The notes below the pieces were generated by a model. That model was not told the DNA's origin, made no database searches, and worked only from the letters and a program-made list of their open reading frames with translations. 64,000 nucleotides of DNA from Anaeramoeba flamelloides (taxonomy: Eukaryota; Metamonada; Anaeramoebidae), in contig JANTQA010000047.1 of assembly GCA_027625915.1 (NCBI GenBank), positions 15,686,001 through 15,750,000 of the forward strand, read 5' to 3'. Positions 33,960 to 46,900 of the stretch are shown piece after piece. Position numbers and translations under genes: made by a program. How positions within the stretch are numbered: position 1 is the stretch's first letter; each line of letters begins with the position of its first letter.

Positions 33960-34700
33960 GAAAGTGCCTAGGTTTTCCAGATTTTAAAAGAATTGAATAA
34001 AATCTTTGATTTTTCTCTATTCTTCTGAATTTTGGAAAACTTAACTGTGTTTTTTTTACTTTTTGAAATAAATTGAATATTCAAGAAATTTTCTATTTAT
34101 TTCAAAAATTAAAAAAAAACCTAACGAAAATTTATAGATTTCCCTAATAAACAGAAAACTCAAGAAAAGTTAACGGCGGTTTCCAGAATTTAAAAGAATA
34201 GAGTAAAATCATAGATATTTTAGCAATTCTTTTAAAATTGGGAAAACCTAACTAAAGGTATTCATCAAGTGCCTAGGATTTTTTTTACTTTTTGAAATAA
34301 ATCGAAAATTTCAAAAATTTTCTGTTTATTACAAAAATTAAAAAAAAACCCAAATGTGCCTTTCTTGAGGTTTTCTGTTTTATTGAATAAGTGTTCTAGC
34401 TTTTTTTGAGGTTTTTTATTTTATTTATATAATCCATTAATTTACTAAATATATTAGAAAACTCGAAAAAACCCAACTAAAATCTATTGATTTTCCTAAT
34501 AAACAGAAAACCCAAGAAAAGCAAACGGAGGTTTTCCAGAATTTAAAAGAATAAAGTAAAATATATTTGATTCTAATTTATTCTTTTTAATTCTGGAAAA
34601 CCTCACAGTGTGTTTTTTTTTACTTTTTGAAACAAACCAAATTTTTTTTAAATTTTCGGTTTATTATAAAAATTAAAAAAAACCTAACAGAAAATCAAAA
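33960..34700. repeat. modular hairpin array 5 (longest)
   Basis: At least five hairpin units in tandem over 740 bp. GGTTTTCCAGATTTTAAAAG pairs with CTTCTGAATTTTGGAAAAC. Units with TTTTTTTTACTTTTTGAAAT pair with CAAAAATTAAAAAAAACC. Linkers include AGTGCCTAGG and AACGGCGG-type motifs. It is the same family as arrays 1 and 7. Confidence 0.75.
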
Positions 34701-36060
34701 AAAAAATTTTCCAATTTTAAAGAACAAACAATTCTTTAATAGCCCAAATAATTGATTCCCTATTTGAAAAGTATTCATCAGTTTTTATATATTTTTAAAA
34801 TATAACAAAATGATACTCTTGACTAGAAGCAAAAATTTTCAAATTGTTTACTATTAAATCAAAAACAAATATTAATAGAACCTGAAAAATTGATTTTTCC
34901 TACTTAAATTGTAAAATATCTTCCAAAAATAATTTTTGATTACAGATCTATTAACAGCCGATAGTTTTTATTCTAATTGAAGTTATTAAAAGGGTAAAAT
35001 TAGCAAATATTTACTTTTTTTTTGAAAAAATTTTTCATGGTCGCGTTTTCTTGTTTTAGATTTTTTTTTCAAAGTAGATTAATTGGATCTATCAATAATA
35101 ACAGTCAAATAACTTTATTAAATCTAAATGAGTTAGGAGAGATAATAATTTCATTTTCAAAGATCTTGTATTAAAAGTTTTAATTCAAATCATTATAAAA
35201 AATTCGATGCTTTAACTTTGTTTTCAAAAGTTTTGGAGATATGGTAGGATAATCGTTATTTCTTTTCTCTCGTAAAGAATACTGTTAATTGTAAAATAAA
35301 AAGATCAAAATTTTCATTCAATTTATCAAAATAATCACATCTCAATAAATAAAACAAACTCATCAAAAGCTTGCAATTATAGAAGAGAAATTGATAATTT
35401 AATCTTCTTTTGAGAATTAAAAAATTGAAATTTAACTGGATTATAAATTCTTTTTTTTTCTGAAAGCTAAAAGAAAATTTTCTTTCTTTTATTTTACAAC
35501 AAATAATATACAACAATTTAATTTACAAATTTAATCAACTGTTTTTGAACAGTGATAAGATTTATTTGAAATCAAATATTTCCTAAATTCTAATAAATTC
35601 ATGAAAATCTAAGACATTTTTTTTCACTTTTTGTTATTGTTTTTAAAATCTATTGATTATCTAATAAAAAAAAAATTAAAAAAAACACCTAATGAAAAAT
35701 ACAATATAATTATTTAGAATCATCTAGAGTTTTCGAATCAAAAAAAAAAAAAAAAAGTCTCCAAAAACTAATTATTATTTTCTTTTTATATAAACAATAT
35801 AGTGATTTTTCAAATAGATAAAAAACCTGAGAAAATCTAACATATTTTTTTTCTAACTTGTAAACTATTTTATGGAATTTTTCTTTTTTCAATCTTTTAG
35901 AAAAAACAAATCAAATAAAATAGCATTATTTCAAATACTTATCCTAAATTCAAGACTTATTAAAAAAATTTTTATATTTTCATAAAACACTACTAAAATA
36001 TTGAGAATTTATTTTCTTCTTTACCTTAAAAAAGATAATTGTTTTGAAGAACGGATCATT
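34701..36060. other. AT-rich spacer with MITE D copy 2
   Basis: Apart from element D2 and further hairpin fragments around 35580-35700 nothing is recognised. Open frames here are Phe/Lys/Ile-rich, overlap the repeat, and are not called. Confidence 0.4.
35286..35504 (-). mobile_element. MITE family D, copy 2
   Basis: Left AATTGTAAAATAAAAAGATC then TTTTCATTCAATTT; right TGAAAGCTAAAAGAAAATTT then TATTTTACAACAAAT. The ends are inverted repeats of each other and match copies 1 and 3. Confidence 0.6.
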
Positions 36061-36062
36061 TT

Positions 36063-36226
36063 CTATGGAATTACCCAGTCTATAAAAATAAAGGTAAAAA
36101 TCAGGATATCAGAATTAAGGAAGTAAGTACATTTTACCATTTTGAAAATTTTTAATTGTGTTAACATTACTGAAAAATATTTTTTGAGTACCACCAGATA
36201 TTGAAACTTCGAAACCAAAACACCAC
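36063..36226 (-). other. candidate exon pair downstream of the V-ATPase e gene
   Basis: On the minus strand, after an AG at about 36227, a frame reads WCFGFEVSISGGTQKIF then SNVNTIKNF. A GTAAAA donor and a strong TTTATTTTTATAG acceptor could splice it to a final DWVIP and stop. There is no ATG and no room for a separate upstream exon before the V-ATPase e stop 35 bp away. It is either part of an alternative transcript or a remnant. Family unknown. Confidence 0.25.
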
Positions 36227-36260
36227 CCACTAGTCTATTCGTGAATGTAATCAAAGTAAT

Positions 36261-36600
36261 TCAGATTTGAATCTTAATTTTTTCAATTTTTTGAACATTT
36301 TTTTTTGATTCAATTTTTGGTTTTATTAAATAAAGTTTTGGATCTAGAAATGTGTTTATACCAATGATCGAAATTAACCAAACAGTAAACCAACAAAATA
36401 TACCCGAAAGAGTGTACATTTGAAACCAATATTTTCTTTTAGAAGACCAAACACAAAAGATCACCATTCCAAATAAATTTGTTGAAATCAAGAATGAAAA
36501 AAAAAAAAATCGATAAAAGCCTATTTTTGAAGATTGGTTTTCTTTATCTCTTTATTTTGCATGAATACAAACCATTTTTTCCTTGAATTTTTCGCCCCAT
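36261..36600 (-). CDS. V-type H+-ATPase subunit e (V0 sector)
   Basis: Subunit e is a tiny two-helix membrane protein of the V0 rotor sector of the proton pump that acidifies vacuoles and endosomes. The model joins 36600-36569 and 36519-36261 by a 49-nt intron (donor GTATTC, acceptor AAAAATAG); the split codon TT|G is in frame and the protein is 96 residues, against about 70-80 in animals and yeast. Helix 1 is about residues 12-33 (LLSIFFFSFLISTN...). A short basic loop KRKYW follows, then helix 2 about 47-66 (LSGIFCWFTVWLISIIGI). The ending N-T-F-L-D-P-K-L matches the family's conserved N-P-L-F-G-P-Q-L. The extra length is a Lys-rich tail. No other subunit gene is nearby. Main doubt: the 11-residue N-terminal exon, which rests only on frame. 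Confidence 0.7.
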
Positions 36601-37968
36601 TACTATTTATTATTATTTTAAAAAACCTTTTGTGACAAATTTGCTTTAAAAATTCTTATTTAAAATATTTTTCTCAAACAAAGCCAAAACGAGGAATACT
36701 ATTTCAAAAATTAAAATAAATGGGTTGAATTCTTGGAATCAAAAAACAGTTACAAAAGATTCAAATCAAAATAATTCAGAAATTCAATAACAAATTTCAA
36801 TCAGATTCAGAATTTTTTTGAGTTCTCATTTTAATGGAAAATAAATAATTATAAAATCAAACGAATTTATCCAATAAACCCTCATTCTCAAGAAGAATTA
36901 AAAAAATCTCTGATTTTCTGAACCCAAACCAGAATTAGATGACATAAATAAAAATAGGATTTTTATATTCATTTTGGAAATACTTTCGAAATAAACAGTT
37001 TTTTGTTTATCAAAAATTTTCCAAATAAAATTTTTTTATAAAGAATTAAAAATAAAATCAAATAAAGAATAAGTAATTGTGTAAAATTTTATAGATAAAA
37101 TCAAGTAATAAATGATTTTTATTTATTTTTTTTTGATCAATTTTTTCATTTTTTTGATTTGCATTTTTTTGTTGGATGAAAAAATCTATTACTAGAATAT
37201 ATTCCACTCTAGTATTTATGAAAATATCAATGTAACTGACTAAAGAAATGATTTGAATAATTCAGTTTCACACAAATGGTGGCATTCAAAAAATGAAAAA
37301 TGTACTTACCCCCTTAAAAAAAATAAATATTTTTTATAAATTAAAAAATAATAATAATTGTGATATTATCAATAAATAAGATCCAATATCTTTATGAGCT
37401 CCAGTGGACAATAAATTTATTGTTGAATCTTTATTAAATCTCCAAATAAAAATTTAGGAATTTATGAAGTGTGATAGGTGTCGTCAAGTGTCGATCGGTG
37501 CCAGGTTTATTTCAATTTCAGAAATAAAAAGTAAATTTTTGAAATTTTCTGTTTATTTCTCAAATTACAACAAACTTAAGGTGAAGTACTTTGGATAAAT
37601 TTTACTTTGAGAAATAAACAGAAAATTTTTGAAATTTTCCTTTTATTTCACTAAAGAAAAAAAAAAACACACAGGAAATAAGAGTAATTAACCCCCCGCT
37701 TAAATAATAAAAAAAAAAAATTGGATTATTTTTTAAGGAAATTATTTAGCTTTTTTCGATAAATTTAGATAATTTGTGTAAAAAAGATCTATTTTTTCCG
37801 ATTCAATTTTCTAGATTTTGTTCCGATATTTAAACAATAATAACCATTACATGTTTTTCATTTAATAGTAACACCCTTTAGTTTAAATATTTTGAATCGA
37901 AAGCCAAAATCTTGCAAAAGTAAAAAATTTTTCAATGATTTTGGATCATTTTTTTTAGTTGTTGTTGG
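36601..37968. promoter_or_regulatory. intergenic region upstream of the V-ATPase e and PSI genes
   Basis: The two genes diverge from here, so the region should hold both promoters; no TATA-like or initiator element stands out in so AT-rich a sequence. A hairpin module (37495-37660) with the linker variant GTGTCGATCGGTGCC lies in it. No coding sequence is seen. Confidence 0.4.
37495..37660. repeat. modular hairpin array 6
   Basis: Two units: CAGGTTTATTTCAATTTCAG with GTTTATTTCTCAAATTACAA, and TTTTACTTTGAGAAATAAAC with TTTTATTTCACTAAAGAAAA. Confidence 0.6.
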
Positions 37969-40900
37969 ATGTACTTTGTAAATTGGAATTTTGCACTAAT
38001 TGTTCTTTGTATAATTGGTATTTTTACTTCTGCTGAAGAAGACTGCGAAGTCTATACTATTCAAGGGTGTGAGTCTTGCTTAACCCATTATATTGATCGG
38101 AGCTGTGGTTGGTGTAACAATACAAACACATGCTTGAAAGGAACAGCACAGGGACCAGATACGGGAGAATGTACAGATTCTTGGAACTTTGGTCCTGAGG
38201 GTGATTGTTCGATACCAACACCTACACCAACTGCCACCCCAACCCCCACCCCGACCCCAACAGCTACCCCAACACCAGGTAATTAAACAATACTTTTTTT
38301 TATTTTTTTTTTTTTTGAATTTTTCAATCCAATTTTTAAAAAAACAACAAATTGACTGAAAATAATACCTACCAACGAAACGAAATAACAGATACTTTTG
38401 GTTTTTGGTGTATCAGCCGCCACTTACATTTTAATCAGAAAAAAAAAAAAAAAAAAAAATTTTTTAAAAAGAGAAAATGTTGCGGGTGTGCTTTTAAAAA
38501 AAGTGTCACAAAAAAGTTTTCAGACTTATGTCTAAAACTGTTGGGCTCTTTTGAGATCTATCTTCGAAACTTTTCTTGTCACACTTTTTCGAAGAATCTA
38601 TTTTTTAACATCAGAAATACGAAGAATTTTAACAGTAAGAAGAATGTTTTTAAAGAATTCATGATTGTGTTGGATGTTCGGTAAGCTTGGTTAGCACAAA
38701 AAACAATTGGATAGACTACAATGAGTAAGTGTAGTTGGTAAAAATGTGAGGCACATTCGTTAGCTAAATAGATAGAGTTACTTTTAAGTTTGTTTTAACT
38801 CTGATTTTTTTTTATGGAGATGAAAAAAACAATCATTGGGAAAACCAAACTTTGGGGGCTTGTTATAAAAGTAAACTTTCCGAAAAAAAAACACACAGAA
38901 TTCTAAAATTCTTCTAATTTCTGAGAATCCTAAAGTTCTCCTTTTTAAAACGGATTTTTGGAATACCATTACTGGTATTTGAATTCTAAATGGGACAAAA
39001 TTTTCACTTCATTTTTCATATTTGTATTTAATTAAAGGAGTTTTCTCAGAAGAAATAGTTTGGTGTTTAGGATCTATTTGAAAAAGGAAAATTGAAAATT
39101 GAGTGAAAATTTTTTCCTGTTTTTAATTCAAATACCAGTATTTTCCAATAAAGAAATGAAAATTTTTAGTAAACAAATCCCAAAATAATTTTATATTTAT
39201 AAGTTGAAAAAACCCAAAGATCTTCACAAAACCAATTATAAATGATATTTTTAGAGATTTAATTAAACTTCCTATTTGAACTCTAAGACAATATTTTTAA
39301 TTAGGAATATTTCGGTTGTAACAGTAATAATTAACAAATCATTCTGGAACTTTGAGATAAAATTTATTTTTTTTAATTAGAAAACAACAGCGAAGAATAA
39401 CCGTATTAGTTGTGGTTATAACCTCTAATTAATTTTTTTACTCTTCTAATTGGATTTTTTCAACTAATAATGACCCTAATACATTTTGTGGACTTGAAAG
39501 AAAAATTTTCATTTATTAATTGGAAAATGACAGTATTTTGAGTAAACTAAGAAATCCAAAGGGAAAGCTAGATTTAAGAATTGAAAAATAGATAACCAGC
39601 TGAAATTTTATGGCATTTGAATTTCAAATACCAGTATTGGAAATTTGTTTTAATAAACACAATGTAGTGTTGTTTTTTTGACTATTAGCCTGGATCTATT
39701 GAGAAGAAAAATGATTAAAATATGTTGCTATTGAAAGTAAATCATATTAGTTCTCATGGCTCCATAGTATTCTGTGACTCTAAAAAATCTATTCCAAATC
39801 TTATTGAATAATAAGTTATTGGATTTTTTTCGAATAAACACAATTAAATTTTGGAACATTGGATTTTTTTTTTCAAATTCCTTTTCCAAATCTAAAAATA
39901 GAAACTCAAATATTAATTATTCCAGTAGCTAATAATTCAACTTGAGAACTTCCACATGTAACTATTTATTCAATTTTTTAATTTCAAAGATTAACTCAAT
40001 AATCATCAACATCAAAAACCACAAAGACTGATTAGTTTTGTTCACTTTTTATAAAGTCAATTGTAAAATCAGTATATTTTTCAATATATGCGAAATAATT
40101 GGTCAAAATAATCAAAAAGTTAATTATTTACTTTTTTTAAAAAAAATGAATTTTTTAGCAACTAGTCTACATTTCAAGACAAAATTTAAGAACGATATTT
40201 TGTAACTTTGGAGTCTAAATATTGATGATTCGACCTTTAAATTTTTGGAGAAATTCAGATTTTTTCTGAAATTGTTGAATTATTTCCTAATACAAGGATC
40301 ATTTTTAATTGATGAGATCAACAAATACCACTACTTGACTAATCGATTTTTTAGAAAATATTTGAACCAGGGTAACACTAATGTGATTGACAACCAATAA
40401 CAACATATTTTATTCTTAGACTTCTCCTTGATCGAGGCTAATCCTTTAAATGTAAAGAAACTTTTCCAAATCAGTTGATTTTCGAATTGTTCTCTAAAAT
40501 GAAATGTTTGAAAAATAGGTTGTTAAAAAAATGGGAATTGAACTAAAAAAATTTTTAACTATATTTTTTTTATTGTAATCGAATGGAGGAGTTTTAAAAT
40601 TCCTCTTATTTGACTAGGTTTTTTTTTAATTTTTGGAATAAACTAAAAATTTATTAAAATTTCGGTTTATTTCTCAAATTAAAAAAAACCTCGGCACTCT
40701 ACGGCACTTGGCGGTAATTTGCAGCACTCTACGTACACTTAACGTTTGCTTTTTTTTGATTCTTGTTTTTGTTTCAAAAATCTATTGATTTTCGAATCGA
40801 AACAATAATTAAAAAAAAATTTCAAAAATTAAAAAAAACCGCCGTTAGCTTTTCCAGAATTCAAAAGAATTGAGTAAAATCTTTGATTTTTCCCCATTCT

Positions 40901-43900
40901 TTTGAATTCTGTAAAAGCTAGGCACTCTACGGCACTCTACGGACACTTCCAGAATTCCTAAACTTAAATTTAGAAATTTTTAAAAGATACAAACAAAGTT
41001 TTATTACCCACTAGAGCTCATAAGCAGGTTGAGTCTTGTTTATTAAAAATAGTAAAAATATTATTATTTTTTAAAATAATTGAAAAATTATTTATTTTTA
41101 ATTCAGATATCCAGACTTTATGATTATTTTCATAGGCTGAGCAAATCCATAGAAAATGATCCAAATCTTCAATGAATTCTAAATTTTTTATTTTTTTATA
41201 TAATTAACAAAATTGTGATTTATTTTTATTCATAAAATAAGAATATCTATTAAGATAATTTGTATAATTTCAAAAGTTTAAAATAGACGTTGAACCTTTC
41301 CATTTTAAATATTTTTTGTCTTTAGATTTGTGTTATTTATTTGTATAATTTTTAAATATTTTTGGACTTTCCAACTTGGGCTATTTTTTAATTGTTTAAT
41401 TCAGTAATTTTCTAGTTCGAATTCTAATTCTTTCAAATTTTTAGATTTTCAATTTATATTTCCAGATTCCTTTTTCCTCAAAAGGAAGAAGATTTAATTA
41501 ATTTATCAAAACATGGAAAATTTTTAATTTTTGAATTAATTTAAAATTTCTTTTGTATATTGTGATTCTTACTGAATCAATTTTTTCTTCAGTTTTATAA
41601 GTCTTCCTTGGAGAATGTGGGTTGATTAATAATGAATCTGGAATTTCTTTATTAATCCATATATCAATGATTTTTAGAAACCAGTTTCTGTCAAGTCAAA
41701 TATTTCTAACTTCATTAATAGTTAACTATGTAAAACTGCCTTAAAGAATTGAATTTTTAATCCATTAGAAAAATTCATTTCTTTAAAAATATCAAGAACT
41801 TTTTTAAAATTATTATCGATCTTTTTGAAGTTTAATTTTAAGTGGGTTTTTTCATCGAACTAAATCCCAAGATATAAAATTTTCTTTGGTATTAAGGTTT
41901 TTTTAGTTATGTCATTATTCAGATTTATACCAAAATCTTTTATAATTTAATAATTTTTAACTTTTTTTCAATTTATCAGTAAAGAGAACAAAAGGTTAAA
42001 TTTATGTAAAATAAACTCAATTTTTTTATCAAAAATTTGTATTAATTATTTTATTTTCAGACAACATTTTTCGGTTTAAAATACACATCAAAAAATAATT
42101 TTATTACTGTAATAATTAAATTTCTCTCTATTACTTTCCAAAAAAAATAAAATCAAATTTTATTTAAAAAAAAGTTATTTACACTTTAAAAAAAAATAAG
42201 ATTACAGGAAATTTACTTTGTTGAGAAAAAGTTAAAAATCTCTCACAATCCAAAGTTTGAAAAAAAAACATCATTTTGGAACAACTCTTAGACCAAATGT
42301 TTCTTATTCTTTTTTTTTTTTTTTATGGTTCATTAAAACAATGGTTAATTATGAAATACAAAACTTTTCCAATTTGTTACCAATTATCATTCTTCCAAGT
42401 AAAAAAACATTTCCTAATTTGTCTGTTTGATCTCAATATGAGAATTTAATCTAATTGTATCGTGGAAAGGAAATGAAAATTCAGTATCTTTTATATTGGA
42501 GAGAATTAGTTGACTGGAAATTTGGTTTGTTATCAATTTTTTAGTTTTTTTTTTTAATTTAAATAATCATCTTTAACTACTTTCTTATTCTTCAATAGAA
42601 GATCAAAAGTTTTCCAGATTGTTTTTGTTGTTGCAAAGGGTTTTTTTTTTGTTTTTAAGATGATGTTCTACATTTCTGAAACAAAGATATTCTCAACTTT
42701 GTTAAACCCTACTTCTGTTTATTGTGAAAAATATTAGTACTTGGATCTTTACTTTTATTTTGGAAAAAAAAAATAATAAAATATTTTTCAAAAATGTTGA
42801 ATCACTTTATAATGTTATTTGGACTTGAATTTGTTGGTTTTATTCAATATTCTTATCAAAAAAATTTTTTTCAATTTTTAGATCAATCATTTTTTCTAAT
42901 TTTTCAAATGTTAGTTTTTCTTTTTCAAATTTTTTTTTTCCTTTTTCAAATTATTTGTTTTCTTTTTGTAATTGTTTTTCTTTTTTTTTGTTTTTTTTTG
43001 TTTAATTTTTATTTTATTTTGATATCTTTTTTTTTTTTACAAAAGATCATGTAGAAAAATTAAAAGAGCTTAGGAAAGACAAATAATCATTTTAGAAAAT
43101 TGAGACTCTATGAAATGTCTTTTAACATTCAGATAATTATTTACAATAAATCTTCTTGTTAACATTTTTTCAGTGAAATTTCACTAATAAAAAATCCATA
43201 ATGTACATTTCAAAAATTCTGATTCACTTTTTTTTGGTTTTTGGTTTTATTTTTTTTAATGTTTAAAATATCAGGTTTTTCTATCTTTAGAATACTTTAA
43301 AAGTGAATTAAAAATAAGATTTAATTATTAGTTGTCCTTGAATACTCATTAATATATATATATATTTTTCAATTTATTATTTCAGGTGAGTCACAATTTT
43401 TGTGATGGGATTTAGTTTATCCATTTTTTATGTTTAAGGACTACGTTCTCACCCTGGAGAGAGTTGATTTAATGTGTTATTTTTCATTAACTTCTCAAAA
43501 ATAATTTTCATTCTGAAGAAATTGGATAAAAAAATTACTAATTTCAAAGTTAAAATCAACACAAACAAAAAAAAAAAAATTATCAAATAGATCTTTTGAT
43601 TGAAAATTTAAAAAAAAATGACTTTAAGGGACTAGTCTCTATTATTTTTTTTTTGACCAATTTCTAAAAAAGGATTCCTTATCTAGAAATAGACTTAATA
43701 TTGAAAATAAACAGGTTTTCAAATGGAAGTAATTGGCAAAAAATTTTCTTGATCTCTATTAAATTTAGGTAAAAAAATTTAATAGTGATTAGTCCCTTAA
43801 GGCATTTTCAAGTTACAAGTTTAAGTTTGAAAACATTACAAACTTGTAAAAGCAACTGTAAAAAATATTTAGAACATCTTGGGAAATTGTTTTGTGTTTA

Positions 43901-46900
43901 TTGATTTGAAATGGAAATTATGAATTTGTAAAATCAAATTCTGGAACGATCTATGAAAGGATCTAAGAAAGGGTAAAAATGTTGGAATTGTGAAAATTTC
44001 GTATTTTTTTTTAAAAGAAATTCTCGGTGAATAAATTTAACTGGGATTACATAACTCTTTCAAGAGTGTTTTTATTAACAAGAACACTTTTTTCACCTGA
44101 AAAAATATTCCCTTAAGTTGGGTTTTTTTTGTTTATCATTTTCAAGAAACAAACTTTGACAAAAAAATTTAAAAAAAAAAAATCAAAAAAAAGTGGTAAA
44201 CCAATTTAAAGTTGAAAACAAAGAATGGTAGTGCGTTGTGGGGGTGTTGCCTTTCAAATAAAAAGTTAAATAATAAGATATTATTTAATTTATTTTTACT
44301 GAAATATTATTTGTAAAAATTACTGAAAAAAAATGTTTAAATTTTTGATACATATTTGGTTAATACCTCATTTTAACACAATTCTCATTTTTCAATTACA
44401 AAAATGCAGAAATGTTGTTTTTACGAAAAAAGATGAAATTGGCTACTCGGGTAATTTTTTTATTAACACCTTTAAAAAATCTTTCAATTTACGATACCAA
44501 ACGAAACTTACTCATTAATTTAGAATTGTGTTTTTTATTCAAAAAAATAAAAATTAAAAAAAAATCGAAAAAATAATTTTTTTTTTCAAAAATTTTTTTG
44601 AGTACTTAAACGCAAAAAACCTTTTGTTTAACAATCATTTTAGTTCAAGTTAAAATGAAATAATCGAAAAATCGAATTTTGAAAAAAATACTACTTTTTC
44701 ATTTTATCAAAAAATAAAAGTATATCCAAAAAAGTTTTTGTATATTTCAATATAATTTTAACAAAAAAAAAAAAAAAAAAAAGCGTTAATCTTTTGAAAT
44801 AAACACAACCTTTTCAATACAACCAATAACATGATTAATTCAGCATTAGATGAGTTAATCACATATGTCATTGATCAATTTAAACAAGAATAACCATTTA
44901 ATTATTTAAGAGGAAAATTTTCATAAACCAATAATAATAAATTTAATTCTAATAAAATATTTTTCTCCTTTAAATTCTAATTAATTAATAGACCCAAACG
45001 AATGTTCTCAGTCATACAAAGATTGTAATTTATGTGTTTCCCATAATAAAGATCGAAATTGTGGTTGGTGTAAAACAGATAAAACTTGTTATTCAGGAAA
45101 TGAAGAATCATCTTTAGATGGGAAATGCAAGGATGAAAATTGGATTTTTGGCGAAAATTCTCAATGTATTCCTTCTGGTATGCTTTTATATCTATCTATC
45201 TACGTTTATATTTTTTTTTTTTATTTATTTATTTTTTTTTTTCAGTTCAAAAAGTTGTTTTTAATTTTCTTCAAATGGGAGCAATTAAAAGGAAAAAAAG
45301 TGAAATAAATTAATTTTACCAAATCTTTCAATAAATAGAAATTAATTTATGTTCCAAATATTAACTAAAGATTATAATGTATGAATCATCAGTGTTGGAT
45401 TATAATTTTTTATAATTGAATTAATGTAAATAAAAAATGTAACCAGTGGTATAGAATAGTGTATAACTTGTAATTAACTTATATTAATTGTTCAAGAAAT
45501 AATTGATACAAAAAAAAAAAAAAACAACTGAACTACTATAATATTCATTTTTATTTCCGGTAAATTTAGAATATACACTCCTGCTCTTAACAGTTTCTCT
45601 TTTATTGAAATCCTCAAAAAATGTTTATACAAGAAATAGAAATAAAATTAATAATTAAAACTCCTTACTGGAATATTTATTAAAATATCTTTTTTAGTTT
45701 ACTATGGAATGAAAATGTAATAATTAAAAAAAAATACAGATAAGTGAAAAAATAAAAACTGGGAAATTTATTTTCATGATTGGTATTTATGAATTTTTTG
45801 ATTTTACAAAATTATTCAAAATTTTTATTTATAATCAGAAATTATTTGTTATAAAACTTTTTTGAGTAAAAAAAAACATTTTCTGAAAATTTGAAAACCA
45901 ATTTTATGAAAAATAACGAAAGGCTTTTAACAGAATGCAAGTTGTGACGGAACTAATTTCTGAACAATATTGATAAAAAAATCGATTTCACTCTCTCAAC
46001 AATAAATACTAGTCCATGTTTAATACATAATACAATAAAATGGAAAGAAGAATTACTGGAAACGCAGAAATTAATAAAATAAAATAAAAAAACAATATCG
46101 TATTTCCTCATAATTTTGAAATTTAAAAAAATAAGTTTCTATTTATTGTCTTTAATGAAATCTTTTTCTTCTATATAATTAATTTCTTTTAATTAAACAA
46201 TTTTTTTTAAAAAAAAATTGAATAATAGAATGTAAGAGCTATGACGATTCTTGTGAATTATGTTTAACCCATCACAGAGATCGTAGTTGTGGTTGGTGCT
46301 CACAATATGGATTATCATATAGTTGCTACCGAGGAAATGTACAAGGGCCTTATAACATTACATGTTCCGGTGATTGGTATTATGGACCAAATTCCAAATG
46401 TTCTGGGACGCCACCATCCCCAACAACATCCCCAACATCAACACCCACCCCATTGCCAACCCCATCTCCATTCCCATCAAACGAATGTGGCATAATATAT
46501 TCTGATTGTTTACAATGCATTTCACATTATGTCGATCGAAAATGTGGATGGTGCGAGGAAAGTAATTCTTGCGAATCAGGAAATGACGCCGGTCCATTGT
46601 CGGGTAAATGTCGTTTTGAAAGTTGGAAATTTGGTCCATCTGGAGTATGTTTTTACCCATCGCCTTCATCATCATCATCACCATCACCATCACCATCACT
46701 GTCGCCCTCCACTTCTGCTTCCCCTTCACATTCCCCATCTGTATCGCCATCTAGCAATTCAAATTTTGATCCAACCAAACGTTCTTTGAGTAATATTGCA
46801 ATTGTTTTAATATCAGCTGGTGCCGGTGTTGCCATTTTATTACTTTTATTTGCATTTTTAATTTATAAGAGAGTTAAAGTGGGCGCAGATGAAACATATG

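Larger units (their letters stand above)
38279..44991 (+). other. PSI-gene intron 1, 6.7 kb, repeat-filled
   Basis: Donor GTAATT, acceptor TTAATTAATAG. Contains F3, H2, hairpin array 7, a decayed LINE, repeat I copy 1 and MITE A4. Coding-like but unassigned frames: minus strand 38969-38784 (MVFQKSVLKRRTLGFSEI) and plus strand 44333-44518. No further PSI-type CGWC exon was found in it. Confidence 0.65.

Noticed and set aside
42794-43054. 86-codon Phe/Leu-rich plus-strand frame
   Set aside because: Produced by TTTTTCAAATT-type runs; the opposite strand looks like a broken coiled-coil stretch. Not a credible membrane protein.
46289-46835. Several open frames on both strands over PSI-gene exon 3 (His-, Met- and Asp-rich)
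   Set aside because: They arise from the CCA/TCA-rich linkers read in wrong frames; the PSI frame has conserved Cys and Trp pattern and a membrane helix.
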